Origin: Calonectria ilicicola
Lineage: Eukaryota; Ascomycota; Sordariomycetes; Hypocreales; Nectriaceae
Assembly (NCBI GenBank): GCA_020809705.1
Contig: CP085826.1
Span: 8,060,001 to 8,124,000, forward strand
DNA length: 64,000 bases
Direction: 5' to 3'
Numbering within the stretch: position 1 is the first letter of the stretch; each line of letters begins with the position of its first letter. Below the pieces are notes generated by a model, which was not told where the DNA came from, did not search any database, and saw only the letters and a list, made by a program, of their open reading frames with translations. A program made the position numbers and the translations under genes. This document shows, in pieces, positions 11,817 through 23,688 of this stretch.

Positions 11817-13491
11817 TTTAATTGGTTGGTGACCTTGCAGAAAGACCCACTTGAGTTGAGTGGAAATGTTTTTTTAGCTGTGAGGAATGGTTTGAATGTG
11901 ATGGTAGTGATGAGCAGATATTGACTTGGGAGTTGTTCAATTCATTATATAGATATTTTTCCTGACTTTTCATCATCACGAATGGCAATGGTGATGATAG
12001 TCTCGAATGTTTGGTATGTTGTGCGATGATGAGTCGACCCCCTGGTGGTGTGCTGAGTGGTGGGACGATGTCCCACAACCCCAGAATCGCTTGATCGGGA
12101 GCCGCCGGGACACGGCATGAACGCGACGAACCATGCAATCGGGGCATCCCCACGGCAGCAAGAACCAAGGAGCGTATCGAATCGATCATGATCTTGCATA
12201 GCATACTAGAGGATGCTTCGATTTCGCTCCGATCCGACTTCGGCAGCTTACCGAAGCCATCAACCGGCCCCAGGGGCAGTGTTGCTGTCAGGTCACGTGA
12301 TGATTCCGTCACAATGTAAAACCACCCCCTAACTTCTCGTAATAGCGCAAAAACTACGCATCAATTTTGATGATATGCATCGCTTTCTCATCTTCGCTCA
12401 ACGGGAATTCACATCATCCTGCTGCCATCCATCAATTAAAGTGGTGTCGTGATGCTGATCTTTCCCTGTGGAGTTCCCCGAACCAAATATCCAACGCCAA
12501 GGCAACAGCCAATACAAAACGCCTGATGACCTGAGCCGGCTCCTACCGAACCCGCCAATTACCGATGCAGCCCCACCTCAGTCGCTCGTGTCTATGATCC
12601 AGAGATCAATCCAGTCATTCACGACAAAGAGCCTTGAGTTGGCCCGATTTTCATCGTAGAGATCTCCTAAAACTAATATTATGTGATTATTAAGGGAAAT
12701 TATGCTTCAATATTCCAAGTCCGCGTATTTGGTTCATCACTAGATGTCCAACTTAAAAAATTCCATTGAAAACCCACAACTCACCCAAAAAATAGCAACC
12801 TTCACGGGATCATTTTGAGGCTTACGTCCACAGCACTTTTTTTGGTTCAAAAATATTGCATTCATGTTTCTACCCATAGCAACCTCTATTCTACCAAGAG
12901 ACCATTTCCCCTGGCATACTTTAATAATAATAGCAGTCTAAACTCATCTATAGGGTAGTCTACTTCTTGATTGTTGAGGCTAGATGGGGTCTATTCCGAG
13001 GATCTGCCGGTTTTCCCCTTGATAAATCACTGGGCTGCAAGATGCAACACAAAAATTTGAGGCTTTATTAAAGTCCCTACGCTCCATCTATTCCCTTATA
13101 TATCCCTCTGAAGCTATTCCTGCTGTTTGCGGCGTTGCCCAAATCCGGGATTGATATGACGTTTTGAGACTAGCTTACTTAGGACTCCTAAAGTGGTGGT
13201 CCTGCGGGTCTTTGTTGTTCCGACGCCACCCTTTTCGCCACTTAACTTAGGTCGTGCACAGACGGCTCTCCCAGAGAGACTTTCGGTGCTGATCGTGTCC
13301 TATGCGTTAGTGGATAGCTGCGCATCCTCCTTTTGGTGCCTAGAATGTGTTGAAGAACGTGCATTTTCGGGATATGGTTAATAATATTGTCAAAGCCATA
13401 AAGATCTTCTAATTGTGCCTCGCCAGTTTATTGTCCGCCTCTGAGACGGATCCTTGTGGTCTTCTAACATTGTGGTGGCTATTCTTTGGAC
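11817..13491. other. Intergenic region upstream of small gene and downstream of NCS1 gene
   Basis: 11817-12312 is GC-richer and looks like the promoter of the small minus-strand gene (GTCACGTGAT near 12292). No gene is convincing in 12313-13491; a proline-rich frame at 12468-12659 lacks an ATG start and any recognisable domain. The end near 13492 holds the 3' end of the permease gene. Confidence 0.45.
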
Positions 13492-15516
13492 TCAAGCCCC
13501 TTTAAAGGATTCCTCTGTAATCTTGACAACATTCTCGGCCTCAAGACCTTCTGCTGTAGAGCGGTCCCCTGCTTCATCATCGAAAAATCCATCTCTATTG
13601 CCCTTGGCCAGATATTCCCAAGTGCATGGGGTTTCCTGGTAGCCCCTCGGGTACACTGCTGGCTTCCAGATCTGTGTACATGCCAAATATACAACGGCAA
13701 CAGTCGCTGCATATAATACCCACCCTATTTTATACATATTTTTGGCTGCTTGATTGACAGCTGTAGGCTCATATGCGCCAACTAGCCCGGGAATACCCAT
13801 GGCAACACCAGCACACCATGCCACCACACCAGGAATGTGGACACCAGACGTAAACCAATAAAGTTCTTTTGGATTTCCCTTATAGAGTGATGGGACATGT
13901 ATATTCCCTTTGCGAATGACTACATAGTCAATGATGATAATCTAACCAGATGCTTGATTAGCACATTTTTCTTTTCGCTTTATTTTGCCATTCTTTTTAG
14001 TTCTGGAGAAAAAAAAAAAAAGAAAACTCACAGCACACAAAGGAGCCATAAAGATATTGTAGCTGCCCAGAAAAGTGATGAATTTCTGGGCCGTTGCAAT
14101 CAACTCCCAAGGCACAAAGCACACGCTTAGCATGGCGCATAGGACTTGGCCTCGACGGATAGTCAAGTACTGTGGGAAGAGACCTGTCATATCAGCACCA
14201 AAGGGGATAGAGTTGGCGCCGATGTTCATTCCAAAGACGCTGTATAAATATGTTAGGGAAACAAAGAAGACGCCTGCACGACCAGTTGCATTCCAATTGC
14301 GATCCAAAATCGCTTCGTTTAGATCCTGTTACATTTCATTAGAACGTCGGGGCATACTCTAGAATCAAATCATACCCAAAAATTCCAATATGTTTCTCCC
14401 CATGCTCCTTGAATTGAGCTGGTAGCGGCAAGACCCAAGAACATAACGAGAACCTTGGCGAAAAATACAGACAAGCCTTGAGGTATACCCGCATCTCGTG
14501 GCGTCTTGCAGTACCGAGAGAGATCAGGTTGGTTCACGAGCATAGGTGAGAGAGTGCCTAGGATCGTGTTGATACCACTCATGACAGCCCATCCTAGAGG
14601 AACCGTAGTTGCGTTTCCGGAACCTGCAGTATTTTGATAGTCCATATTAGAGAGGCCAGAACCATGGGCCATGCACCAGCCAAATATACCGAATGTTGCG
14701 ATCGGAACCAAGATGCCTTTTAGTGTGAAAAGATAATGAATCTTCGTGGGGTGAATGAAGCACTATGCTAGTTAGAATCTGTCAAAAAGAGGGAAACGGA
14801 GAAGCTTACTAATGGGAATTGCAGTAACCAAACTAAGAAGAAGCACAACAGGGTTTTCGACGAGACGTGCGCTGACTCAGGAAGCTTGTTGGGCATGTTC
14901 TCCCAACGAGATCCGAATATGCATCGTAAACAAGTTGAAAGTAAGTTGGCACCATAAAAGGTCTGAATTCCAAAGGCGATGGTGCCAATAATTGCACGGA
15001 TGAAGATGAAAAAGAAAGAACCATACATGCCCATTGAAGAACGGACTAGGACAGGATAGCCGATGTGGTATCGAGCTCCAGCACGAGCCATACCCACCAC
15101 CACAAGACCACTAATAAAGGAACCCAGAACGCATGATATAAAAGCCTGTTGCCATGTCTTTACATAAAATAATTAGTGACCATGAGTGCAATGTTAGCGT
15201 CTACAACGTACGAGGCCAACGGCAATTAGGGATGCAGCAACATTCCACCCCGCTGTTCCAAAAGCTGTAGAGAGCCAGTAGAGGGGCAAATTATACCTAG
15301 TTAATGAATTAGTAATGAGCGTGGAACTGGGATATTGGGAATATACCAAGTCCAGGTCCGTTCCTCAGGCAGTGTCGGCTCCAGATCACGATTTGTCCAT
15401 CGTGACCCTGGTACGCCCACGGTTTCATGACCGCCAGGAGAAGTCGGAGACCGGATGAACCCAACAAAGGCGGCTCGGGACCGAAATGGTGCCTGTATTG
15501 CTTTTAATGAGCGCAT
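13492..15516 (-). CDS. NCS1-family permease (allantoin/uracil/hydantoin-type)
   Basis: Six exons: 15347-15516, 15212-15296, 14810-15157, 14376-14762, 14032-14325, 13492-13941; total 577 residues, the usual length of fungal NCS1 carriers with about 12 membrane helices. Family landmarks: TPTSPGG near the N-terminus, WTNRDLEPTLPEERTWTW, GTAGWNVAASLIAVGL (helix 1), RAGARYHIGYPVLVRSSMG, the HPTKIH-type loop CFIHPTKIHYLF, SPMLVNQPDLSRYCK and IRKGNIHVPSLY. The family imports purines, pyrimidines, allantoin, hydantoins or vitamins by proton or sodium symport at the plasma membrane; the substrate cannot be read from these residues. It is divergent from the SnoaL-like gene, and the shared promoter has a CGGAC-N12-GTCCG inverted repeat (15803-15826). 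First gene of the putative regulon. Confidence 0.92.
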
Positions 15517-15802
15517 AGCGGCTAGCAGTATTTACAAACCTCCACTGGGAATGAGCGAATCGAGCTGCTTGTTCATTGATCGTTTCAGGACTGAGCATCG
15601 CGTTGTTTCTTGACCAAGTATTTATTGACATGCTATTAATAATTCCTACATGAGCGTACGAACTTATCGCAACTGCGACCAGCATGATTATGCTAAATCT
15701 CACTATCTGATAAAAATTATTATCGGTGTCAGATTGATCCAATGCCGACATCCTGGAAATGAACCTAAACCCGTTATGGTGCGATAGTGTTATTTTACTA
15801 CG

Positions 15803-15826
15803 TCGGACTTTTCAGAGTCAGTCCGA
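15803..15826. promoter_or_regulatory. Inverted repeat TCGGACT-N10-AGTCCGA, likely regulator site
   Basis: Perfect 7-bp arms; the core CGGAC and GTCCG are 12 nt apart. It lies 287 bp upstream of the NCS1 start and 172 bp upstream of the SnoaL-like start. One of five such sites in the 13.5-26.9 kb block. Inverted CGG-type triplets are the usual target of dimeric Zn2Cys6 regulators. Confidence 0.75.
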
Positions 15827-15997
15827 TGATCAATGCTCCAGTCGGGAAAACTCGTAACAAGAGAAGAAAAAGTGCTGCGCTATGACCCATCCAGCTAAAC
15901 TTTTCTCTTTTATAACCGCCAAGCATGGAGAGCTTGGATTTTGAGATAATAAACCGAAACTAGTCGAATAACAAGAAAGTACCGTCGGCAACCCATC

Positions 15998-16553
15998 ATG
16001 ATTTATCAGCCCACTCTCGCGGAGCTTGCAAGGCACACATTTGAGTATGATAGTGCCGTTCTAGACAAGCCCCTGGCAGATTTTCTCCAAAAGTTTTATA
16101 CCTTGTCTGATGATAGAGAGAATGCCGATAGCTGGGCTGCTTGTTTCACTGATAATGCGACGATGAAACGGAAAACGGCGGATGCGGTCGGTCGCGATGG
16201 TAAGCCATTGGTTTCGCTGACTAGTGCGCACTAGAGCTGATATGATGCTTAGCTATCGCTGAGATCAACCGCGGTTCGTGGGAGGGCCAGGCCGCCCGGC
16301 TCCATATTGTGTACAAGGTCTTCCCTTTTTCAGCAGGAAGCACAGACGAGCTTATGCTCCATGGGCTGAGCAAATATTGGTATGAAGATGGGACGACTGG
16401 GCAGATGCCTTGGGCTGCAAGATTGCACTTCCAAAGATCCAATGGGATTGCGATAGACTTTTATCAGATTTATGCAGTGAGCATATTATCCACCTATGAA
16501 ACAATGGTTCTTCTAATCAGTCCCAGGGTCTACTCCAGCAGCCAGCAGAATAA
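15998..16553 (+). CDS. SnoaL/NTF2-like small protein
   Basis: Exons 15998-16199, 16253-16476 and 16521-16553 give 152 residues. The sequence runs FLQKFYTLSDDRENADSW-AACFTDNATM, then IAEINRGSWEGQAARLHIVY, ELMLHGLSKYWYEDG and FYQIYA. This is the alpha+beta cone pattern of SnoaL-like/NTF2-like proteins, which act as hydrolases, isomerases or cyclases, or as binding proteins. The last intron (GTGAGC...CAG) is optional: reading through instead ends at 16590 with a different tail. It is divergent from the permease and shares its promoter with the inverted repeat at 15803. Its reaction is unknown; its position suggests a step in the same pathway. Confidence 0.75.
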
Positions 16554-16979
16554 TTTGCTCCGGTTGAAATACTTTGAAAGCACAATATGAATTGATTTAG
16601 AATTTATCTACCGGGAACTGCATTTCCTGTAACATGTATGTCGTGAGATCGCTTTTAAACTTGGAGCTGGAAAAGTCAATGAGTGGGCGGATTTTGTTTA
16701 GGATTTAGACTGAGATCCTTTTTTTAAGGAGTCTAATTGATCGAGTTTACATAATCTTAAAAGATATTCAAGTTGATGGATGGTATGTTTTGCAATACAT
16801 CGAATTGATCGTACCCTTTGATGGAAAAAATTGATTAATGCCACCACATGAGGCTTACTAGTTCATGTGATATTAACGAGAAGCCTACTCTCCAAGACTT
16901 ATGCAAAATGTGCCTATAACACGATTCCGCTCTTCTAGCTTCTCTGTGACTAACAATCTGCATAGATTTTAAATCACCA
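16554..16979. other. Intergenic region between convergent genes
   Basis: AT-rich 3' flanks of the SnoaL-like and MFS genes. No gene or notable repeat is seen. Confidence 0.5.
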
Positions 16980-18672
16980 CTAGCAGACGTAACGGAAGTC
17001 CTTCTTTTCCTTATCTGTTAGATCATCCCCGCCATTCGACCCATCTGCATCGTTTCTAGTGACTATACCATAAAGTTGATCTCTTTTCTTATTCTCCCAC
17101 TTGACACCAAAGTAATAAATGGCCATCAAAGCCACAGCAGCGCTTTCAACACCAATAATGGTATTGTATCCTGTGCTATATATGGGGGCTTGTGACGCTC
17201 TGAATGTTTGCGGTGCTACAATGTTGGCGATACAGTAAGCCAGGAATACCATTGCGTTGACTGTAACCTTTTTCGTGTGTCCTGAGGTGTTTGCCATTGG
17301 AAGACTCAATGCTACAGCATACGGACCCCAAAAGAAGTAGAAGAAGTAATAGGCCGTCAACAAACCACCCTGGTTAGAGGAGGGTAGTTTGCGGATGATG
17401 ATGGAGCAGGCCAAAGGGATCAAACAGCAGATGCCTGCCGACAGACATCGAGTGTCTTTGAAGTATCTTGGAGGTAGTGTAGCGATAATAGACGATAGAG
17501 CCTGGATGACACCGGTCGGCATTCCCAACAAGACTGTGTTGAGAGTCGAAAAACCAAATCCAGAGACTATTTGTGCTGAGAAGGTATTGAGTCCGCCATT
17601 CGCCACATTCATGCAAAAAAAGAAAAATGCAATAGTCCAGGACTTCCAGTCAAGTAGAGCTTCGATAACTTGATAACCTTTGAATTCCTGAGATATTTAA
17701 GCATACGGATTCATTATTGAGGGAATATAATACATACCTGGGTGGCGGTACCCGTGTTATCATCTCTTTGCCGCTGTACGGCAATGTATGCTTCCTTTTC
17801 AGTCAAAAATCGCCCAGCTTCTGGTCGGTCTGGGAAGAAGAAAAACATTGCAAGAGAGAAGAGAAAACTGAGACTTCCAAGAAAAATGAAAAGCAATTTC
17901 CAAGACGCGATACTGATGTGAGCGTTTCCAATACCGTATGATACTAGTCCCACGTATACCTAAACCCGCGTTAGTAGCTGTTGGCTTTAATTTGTTTTTG
18001 GAATTCACAACGTACTGATGCGACAGTAGAACTCCATAAAGCAACTCTCAATGGTTGTTCCCTCTTACGATACCACATTGCGGTGACGAGTGTCAAGCTT
18101 GGCAAGGCAGGGGCCTCCATCATACCCATCACGAACCGCAATGCCATCAGTCCCGCAGCATTATGAGCTGTCGCCATCAAAAGAGTCATGATGGACCAGC
18201 CAAATCCAGTAAAAGCTAGGAATTTTCCAATGGGCAAACGGGCCATCAAATGGACCGCAGGGAATTCTGCGACAAGATAACCAAAGTAGAAAATGGACCC
18301 GACTGCATACACCAATTAGTTTCATCAACTTGCTTAATCATGCCACTTACCCCAGCTATACTCCTGGCCTTGGAGATGAGTGTCTTTAGTCATGCCGTAC
18401 AATGCAGCGTTCGACACAATGACTTTCTAGTCGTGATTAGCAAGGCGAATTCTTAGGTGGATACATTGCCGTGGATCACCTACATCTACAGCAGACAATA
18501 CAGCGTATCCCCAGAGAAATGGCATAATACGCCAATCAATTTTTCTGACAAGTTTGCGGACGTCATCTTCGGTATAGTCAAAATACACCCTCGCTTCTGA
18601 TGTAATGATGTTTGGTTCTTCCTTATCTGCGTGATCCTTTGACGTGGTCGGAGATATGGCGCTGGCCGACAT
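16980..18672 (-). CDS. MFS transporter, anion:cation symporter (allantoate permease, DAL5-like) family
   Basis: Five exons: 18484-18672, 18351-18426, 18016-18302, 17738-17959, 16980-17687; total 493 residues, typical of the fungal ACS/DAL5 group. Landmarks are the N-terminal YTEDDVRKLVRKIDWRIMPF followed by VIVSNAALYGM, EYSWVGSIFYFGYLVAEFP, the helix 4 region GLMALRFVMGMMEAPALPS, WYRKREQPLRVALWSS and the tail WENKKRDQLYG. The family imports organic anions such as allantoate, ureidosuccinate, nicotinate or dipeptides across the plasma membrane. The promoter side (18673-19677) has the inverted repeat at 18893-18921. Together with the NCS1 permease it gives the block two uptake systems for nitrogen heterocycles or ureides, which is the reason to suspect a catabolic role. 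Confidence 0.92.
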
Positions 18673-19677
18673 GGCGACAACAGAATTTGAACGGCAAGCA
18701 GGACAGTCTGATAATGAGACTGCTTCAGCAAGAGTACGATGAAAAACTAGGAATTTAGGGATAAGTAGTAGGGCCAGGGGATATTAAGTCTTCTCTGCCA
18801 TTGTTACAGTCTGATATCCTGCTTTGACGCGGCCGGAGTGCAGGGAGGGCCATCAACATTCACGGCCTGGTGGAACAAAAACAGGGCCCTTCTGGCGGAC
18901 ATGGTCGCAAAATGTCCGCCATCGAGATTTTGTCGACCCACTTCCGAATTCGGAATAGTGGACTAGAACTCAAAGTGGAGCTAGCGGACATTTTATTGAA
19001 AGATGCAGGTTTGGCGCTATTTTGACTACCGACTTGGTAAACGCGTGATCCCCCCTTGAATTGCACAACTGTGTATCATGCAAATTTGCGCTGATTGATC
19101 GGTCAAGACGGGTCATCTTGTGAAGAGAAGGTTGGTTCAGAGGAGTAATGGGTAGAGTCTTGGGTACACATGGCAGGCCAATGCATTCGAGTTGATGAAT
19201 TTCCCTAAAAGTAACTCCAACAGACACAAAATTCGACAACATATACAATACAGTGCACATTCCATGATGGGGAACATAGCCTATCATTAATAACCCGGCC
19301 GTTATCGAAGAATTTAAATTAGGATACTGACGGCTAAAAGAAAATTGAACGGAGTTGTGTTTTTGTTACTGACGTATCCCGCAAGATTGCTTCTAACTTG
19401 CAAAGTACGATTTTGTTCACTCGTTTGATAGTACAGATACTGAGAATTCATTTAGAAACCAGAGTTAGGGAATTTTATTTATCACTGGAGGTCAATGTAG
19501 CCTGCAAGGTATGGCGTGCATTCCAGAGGCTTTAGAGTAATCAATTCTTAAACAGACATATATAAAAGATGAGATTTGACCACGTCCGCAATCATCGTTG
19601 AAGCTAGCGTTAGCACGTGAATGATGAAAATGACAGTGAATCGGATGAATTTGGGCGACAGTGTCCCTATCACCCAC
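18673..19677. promoter_or_regulatory. MFS promoter region and 3' flank of regulator gene
   Basis: No gene seen. The MFS-proximal part holds the inverted repeat 18893-18921 and a further GCGGACA half-site at 18984. The distal part is the 3' flank of the Zn2Cys6 gene that ends at 19678. Confidence 0.55.
18893..18921. promoter_or_regulatory. Inverted repeat TGGCGGACAT-N9-ATGTCCGCCA
   Basis: Perfect 10-bp arms, the longest of the set; CGGAC and GTCCG are 13 nt apart. It lies 221 bp upstream of the MFS start codon. A half-site follows at 18984. Confidence 0.8.
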
Positions 19678-22207
19678 TCAATCATCAAAATGTTCGTATT
19701 GAATCCACTGGGTTTCTGAAATGGAGAGAGGGCTGAAGCAAGGACGAGGGCCTCTCAACATCGTCTTCAGCATCGATACTACCTTTGGCTGAGCCTTGAG
19801 ATCTTCCATCTCATTAATTAGGTGTTGTAGATCTTCAGCGCGAGCAGGGGGGATAGCCCACTGTTGCATTGGATCTCCATATTCGGCAATTGGGAGGCAC
19901 TCTGTGAGAATCTCGAATACTTCACGAAATACCCTTGCAAGTTCCCATTTATTTGAAAAGTCAACTAAAGTGGCCAGCCCGGCAAATAGGGATTCGCATA
20001 TTGTCCGTCGATCGTAAAACTCCAGTTGCTGGTGAGTAGGTGTAGCCCAAAGGCAAAACACCACTGTCACTGCTGCTTGGAACTGGTGCAATAGCTAGAC
20101 CCAAAGAGTTAGTGTGCGTGACATTACAAGAAATTTCGAAATGAACCAACCGCAGTCCAGGTGTAGCAAGTGGTGTGATCTTTCACTCTTGAGCGTCGAA
20201 ACGTGATCAACACTGAACATGCTGCCTTGACCAAATATCTAGCGTCGCCACCACGAACAGCCAGCGACGGATTAGGAAAAAGAGACATCACGGTGTAGTC
20301 GGCCAGCTTTTGGAGCCACGCTGCAGATAAAAAACGTCTTTGGCGTTCTGGAGATGCGCTCAAGTTCGAGATGCCCTGCCTCCATTTATCCAACTCGTGT
20401 TTCGGCCATGAACGCCAGAGGTTAGGGACGGGGTGGCCGTCAGTATTGGCATCCTTCTCAAGTTTAGTTGTTATTCTTAAAATGCGATATTGGATTCGTC
20501 TGAGCCAAAATGTGTATTCTTCCAATGCAATGTCTTGCGGCAACGGCGGCACATCACCATGAGCATAAGCTAATCGGAGTTCTTCGGAGCTAATGCTTTC
20601 GCTATCTTGGTCCTCTAGGTCCTGTCTAACGTTAATTTCTAAACAACCTCAAACCTAATATACAATAAACACACATACCTCGTCTGATACCGAAGTTCTA
20701 TCAATGGAGACTTGATGATCCATAGAGTTGGAGAGAAGGATATCAATGACTACGCAAGTACGCAAAGTCATCTTGTGGATAATCTCCTCAATGCCTTGAT
20801 TCGGGGATGACTGGCCATAGAGCTTGGCTTTGTGATATGCCAAGCTTGATAAAGTACAGTTTTTTATCGCTTCAGACGCCCTCGAAATAAGTTCACTGAC
20901 CGAGTCAAGATGCATAGCATGGACTGTGAGTAAAAGTGAAGATTGAGTCTTGAGGGTCGGTGATATGTCCTGAGAGCTAAAGCGATTATACTTGGCTATT
21001 GCACGTTGGTAGGCAATCTTGTTTTTGCATTAGAATATCTCCGAAGCAGATCGCGCGGAATAACCCCTACCTTGGACACATTCATATGGTCTGACGACGA
21101 ATCAGAACTGCTCACTAAGAGTGCTCCAACGGAGAGAACCTTTTCGTGTCAGCTAAGTTCACGTTGTGTTCATAAAATGGAGATCTGGCAAACCATTTCT
21201 ACAAAAAATGTTCTCCAACCTGATGGTTGTTGTTCCCTTGCAGGCCCTTTCCAATATGCCCACCAACCATCCCACTGTTTATGGTGGAGGAATGGCCACA
21301 TTGGATGGGCATTAGTGAAATATTCTCTCATATATTTGCTAGCAATGCCCTCAACCATGTAAGATTCTGAGATTCTTTCTGCTCTCATGTCAATACGTGG
21401 GGCAATGTTCTGCTCATCGAAATCTTCGTCGCGGACATGGTTCTTCACATCCGAAACATCAATGACCCTACAATTAGAAGGTATGCTTAAAATTTCTGGA
21501 GATGGCTCCCAGCCTATAAGTGTTTGATCTCGTGGCGTGTTCGAATCTAGCATTTCGTTGCCCGGCAGGGTGGGGACATCCTCAAAGGTATCGAAGAACC
21601 ATCCCGGGTTGTCAGTACCCCCCTGGGAGCTCATGAAAGCAATAAACGATGGACTAGTACCGCCAAGCTCCATCACAGATGGATCTGCATTGCTCGAGCC
21701 CCGTAGCATGTTTGATTTGTCTGACTGCCGTGTTAAGTGGTCAGTAATAGCAGCTGGGTTCGACTTTTGTAGCTTTGTTTCTAGATTTGCAATGTGCTCT
21801 TCCAACAATTGAATGTAACTTTCTCACTTGCGATTAGAATTCTGCTTTTTTTCTTTCCTTTTGGTCGTGTATGCATAGTTGTTTTTACACTCACCGTGCT
21901 GATGGTTCATTGATGATGTTGGACTTTTTGGGCATTAGCGGGATGCACTCTGTCCTCATTAGCATGCAACGACTGGCATTTCGACGAATGGCAACATCAC
22001 TAACCTGCTCCTGTTCTTGAGCACTCCCCGCAGATGGGGCGTCGCTTATCGCACTGCATAGCCCAGTGTCCATCAGTTTGATGTGACGATATCTATAGAT
22101 CATGGGTGTCGGAGAGTACCCACCTTCTTCTTGCGCCTTCGGCATCGACAACAAGCAATGTCACGAGGGGCTCTTAGCCAGGGTATTTGCAATGATCGGA
22201 ACTCCAT
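19678..22207 (-). CDS. Zn2Cys6 transcription factor, probable regulator of the block
   Basis: Eight exons: 22124-22207, 22005-22053, 21895-21949, 21194-21818, 21071-21139, 20679-21017, 20151-20606, 19678-20094; 697 residues. Splicing the first three exons builds a perfect binuclear zinc cluster C-x2-C-x6-C-x6-C-x2-C-x6-C (CCRCRRRKKK|CDKRRPICGECSRTGA|EC). A short coiled segment follows (YIQLLEEHIANLETKL), then the fungal middle homology region (YFTNAHPMWPFLHHKQWDGW, EMVLSVGALL). The seventh exon is uncertain: the best splice acceptor (20623) gives an acidic linker that runs out of frame by one base near 20572, while a weaker acceptor (AAG at 20607) keeps the frame. The promoter between this gene and the divergent amidotransferase carries the site 22386-22413, suggesting autoregulation. 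It probably binds the CGGAC-N12/13-GTCCG sites as a dimer (inference). Confidence 0.85.
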
Positions 22208-22528
22208 TGCAGCCTTTCCTTTGTCTTGAAAATTCTGTCTCTCAATCTGGATTGAGTTGGAGTTGAAGAACGGGGTGTGGAGAGAGTAAAGTCATGCACA
22301 TGACTCGTATCCTTATCTTGGCTCTGCGCGATAACAAAAGGCGTTACATGACAGCCGCCCCACCAATACGGGTGAGCTTATCAGCTGTCGGACTCTTTGA
22401 ACAATGTCCGACAAGTGGCTCCATAACAAGCGTAAAGCATACCATGCGGCTCTGTTTTAATAAGTGCTATCAGCGATGAGACGGCTTGGTGGAGGATATG
22501 GGCTCACTCGCCATTGTCTATTATCAAA
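22208..22528. promoter_or_regulatory. Bidirectional promoter, regulator and second amidotransferase-like gene
   Basis: A 321-bp divergent intergenic region with no gene. It contains one copy of the CGGAC-N12-GTCCG inverted repeat, so both genes could respond to the same factor. Confidence 0.7.
22386..22413. promoter_or_regulatory. Inverted repeat TGTCGGAC-N12-GTCCGACA
   Basis: Perfect 8-bp arms. The site is 179 bp upstream of the regulator start and 116 bp upstream of the amidotransferase-like start. Confidence 0.8.
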
Positions 22529-23396
22529 ATGGCTGTTGTATCCTCGCGCCGTTGCTTGCGAGTCGCGATTCTACGTTGCTTCACGATCCCTCCCCATATT
22601 GCAAAAGAGCGAGGCCAATTCGATAAAATCTTTGCCGCTTGGATTCGCGCTGCTGTTGAGAAGCGAAATAAGAAACAGGCTACGGGCGACTTGGTGGAGA
22701 CAGAGGTGACTGGCTGGGATGTTATCGATAAAGGGGAATATCCCCCATTGGGCCAAATCGACGCGCTAGTCATAACTGGCTCAACAGCTTCTGCATATAA
22801 TCCGGACCTTTGGATCCAAAAGCTGTCCAAATTTATTCAAGGTTAGCTGGAAATACACGTGGGCCAGAATCAGTTCTAACTAGCTAGATGTATACTACAA
22901 CCATCCTAAAGTCAAGGTGTATGGTGGCTGCTTTGGCCACCAGATTATTTCGCAGGCACTTTTGGCTCAGTTTGGAGTGCAGGTGGCACAGAACCCAAAG
23001 GGCTGGGAAGTGGGCGTGCACGATGTAAAACTCACCCCCGAATTCCAGTCAGCTTTCCCAGTGCTTCTTGACGATGGAAAGATTTCTTATCAATTCCTTC
23101 ACCAAGATGAAGTTGTGATCAAAGATGCGAAGATCCCCTCAAGCTGGATCTCTCTCGGGTCATCTGCTCTTTGCGAGGTGCAAGGATTTCTGAAGCCTGG
23201 CCGAGTTTTAACTTTTCAAGGCCATCCTGAATTTGATCGAGTAATTAATCAATTAAGCACTGAATCGCTTGGAGCTTCAGGAGCTATATCTCGAAAACAC
23301 CTTGAAGAATTCAATGATCTCATAGATCAGGATGACACAGCAGGATTGGCAGGTGAAATCTTTTTGGAGTTTTTGTGCACACCCTTATTAAATTAG
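22529..23396 (+). CDS. Class I glutamine amidotransferase-like protein (second copy)
   Basis: Exons 22529-22841 and 22888-23396 (46-nt intron, phase 1) give 273 residues. The ATG at 22529 is the first in frame. The order matches GATase1-like proteins: LRVAILRCF strand at the N-terminus, IDALVITGSTASAY (oxyanion strand), nucleophile motif VYGGCFGHQ, GWEVGVHDVKLTPEF, FLHQDEV and the His-Glu motif LTFQGHPEFD. All three triad residues are present. Such proteins remove ammonia from glutamine or hydrolyse gamma-glutamyl conjugates, as PuuD does in bacterial polyamine breakdown; which applies here is not clear. It is divergent from the Zn2Cys6 regulator and shares a promoter with the site at 22386. 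Similar in fold to the copy at 9734 but clearly diverged, so not a recent duplicate. Confidence 0.88.
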
Positions 23397-23688
23397 ATAG
23401 ACTAGTAATCCAAATTTGATGGAGTTAAAGAAAGCTCAAGAGTTGCATGACGAGCGAAATAATGCCGGGGAGGAGAGGAATTTCGTTTGTCCACGCGTAA
23501 TTAATTTAAACCCGAATAATTTCAGGCACACATCATGTTGTTTATATTAAATCAAATCTTTAACTTTAATGTATGAGAATAATCCATGCTGTGAATTGTT
23601 CAATGAGTCAGATAATCTGTTGGTAATTAGCGAGCATGTGCAAACTAGAACCAATATCAAATTTATGACAAACTAAGGACTAATCTAT

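Noticed and set aside
11471..12312. Open frames of 110-164 codons around the small gene (both strands)
   Set aside because: They overlap the spliced 80-residue gene or its promoter, and their sequence is low-complexity and unlike any protein family.
15425..15751. 108-codon minus-strand frame overlapping the NCS1 first exon
   Set aside because: It is out of frame with the NCS1 exon, whose sequence matches the family closely; the upstream hydrophobic part is probably chance.
20371..20562. Plus-strand frame inside the regulator gene
   Set aside because: Antisense shadow of the middle homology region.
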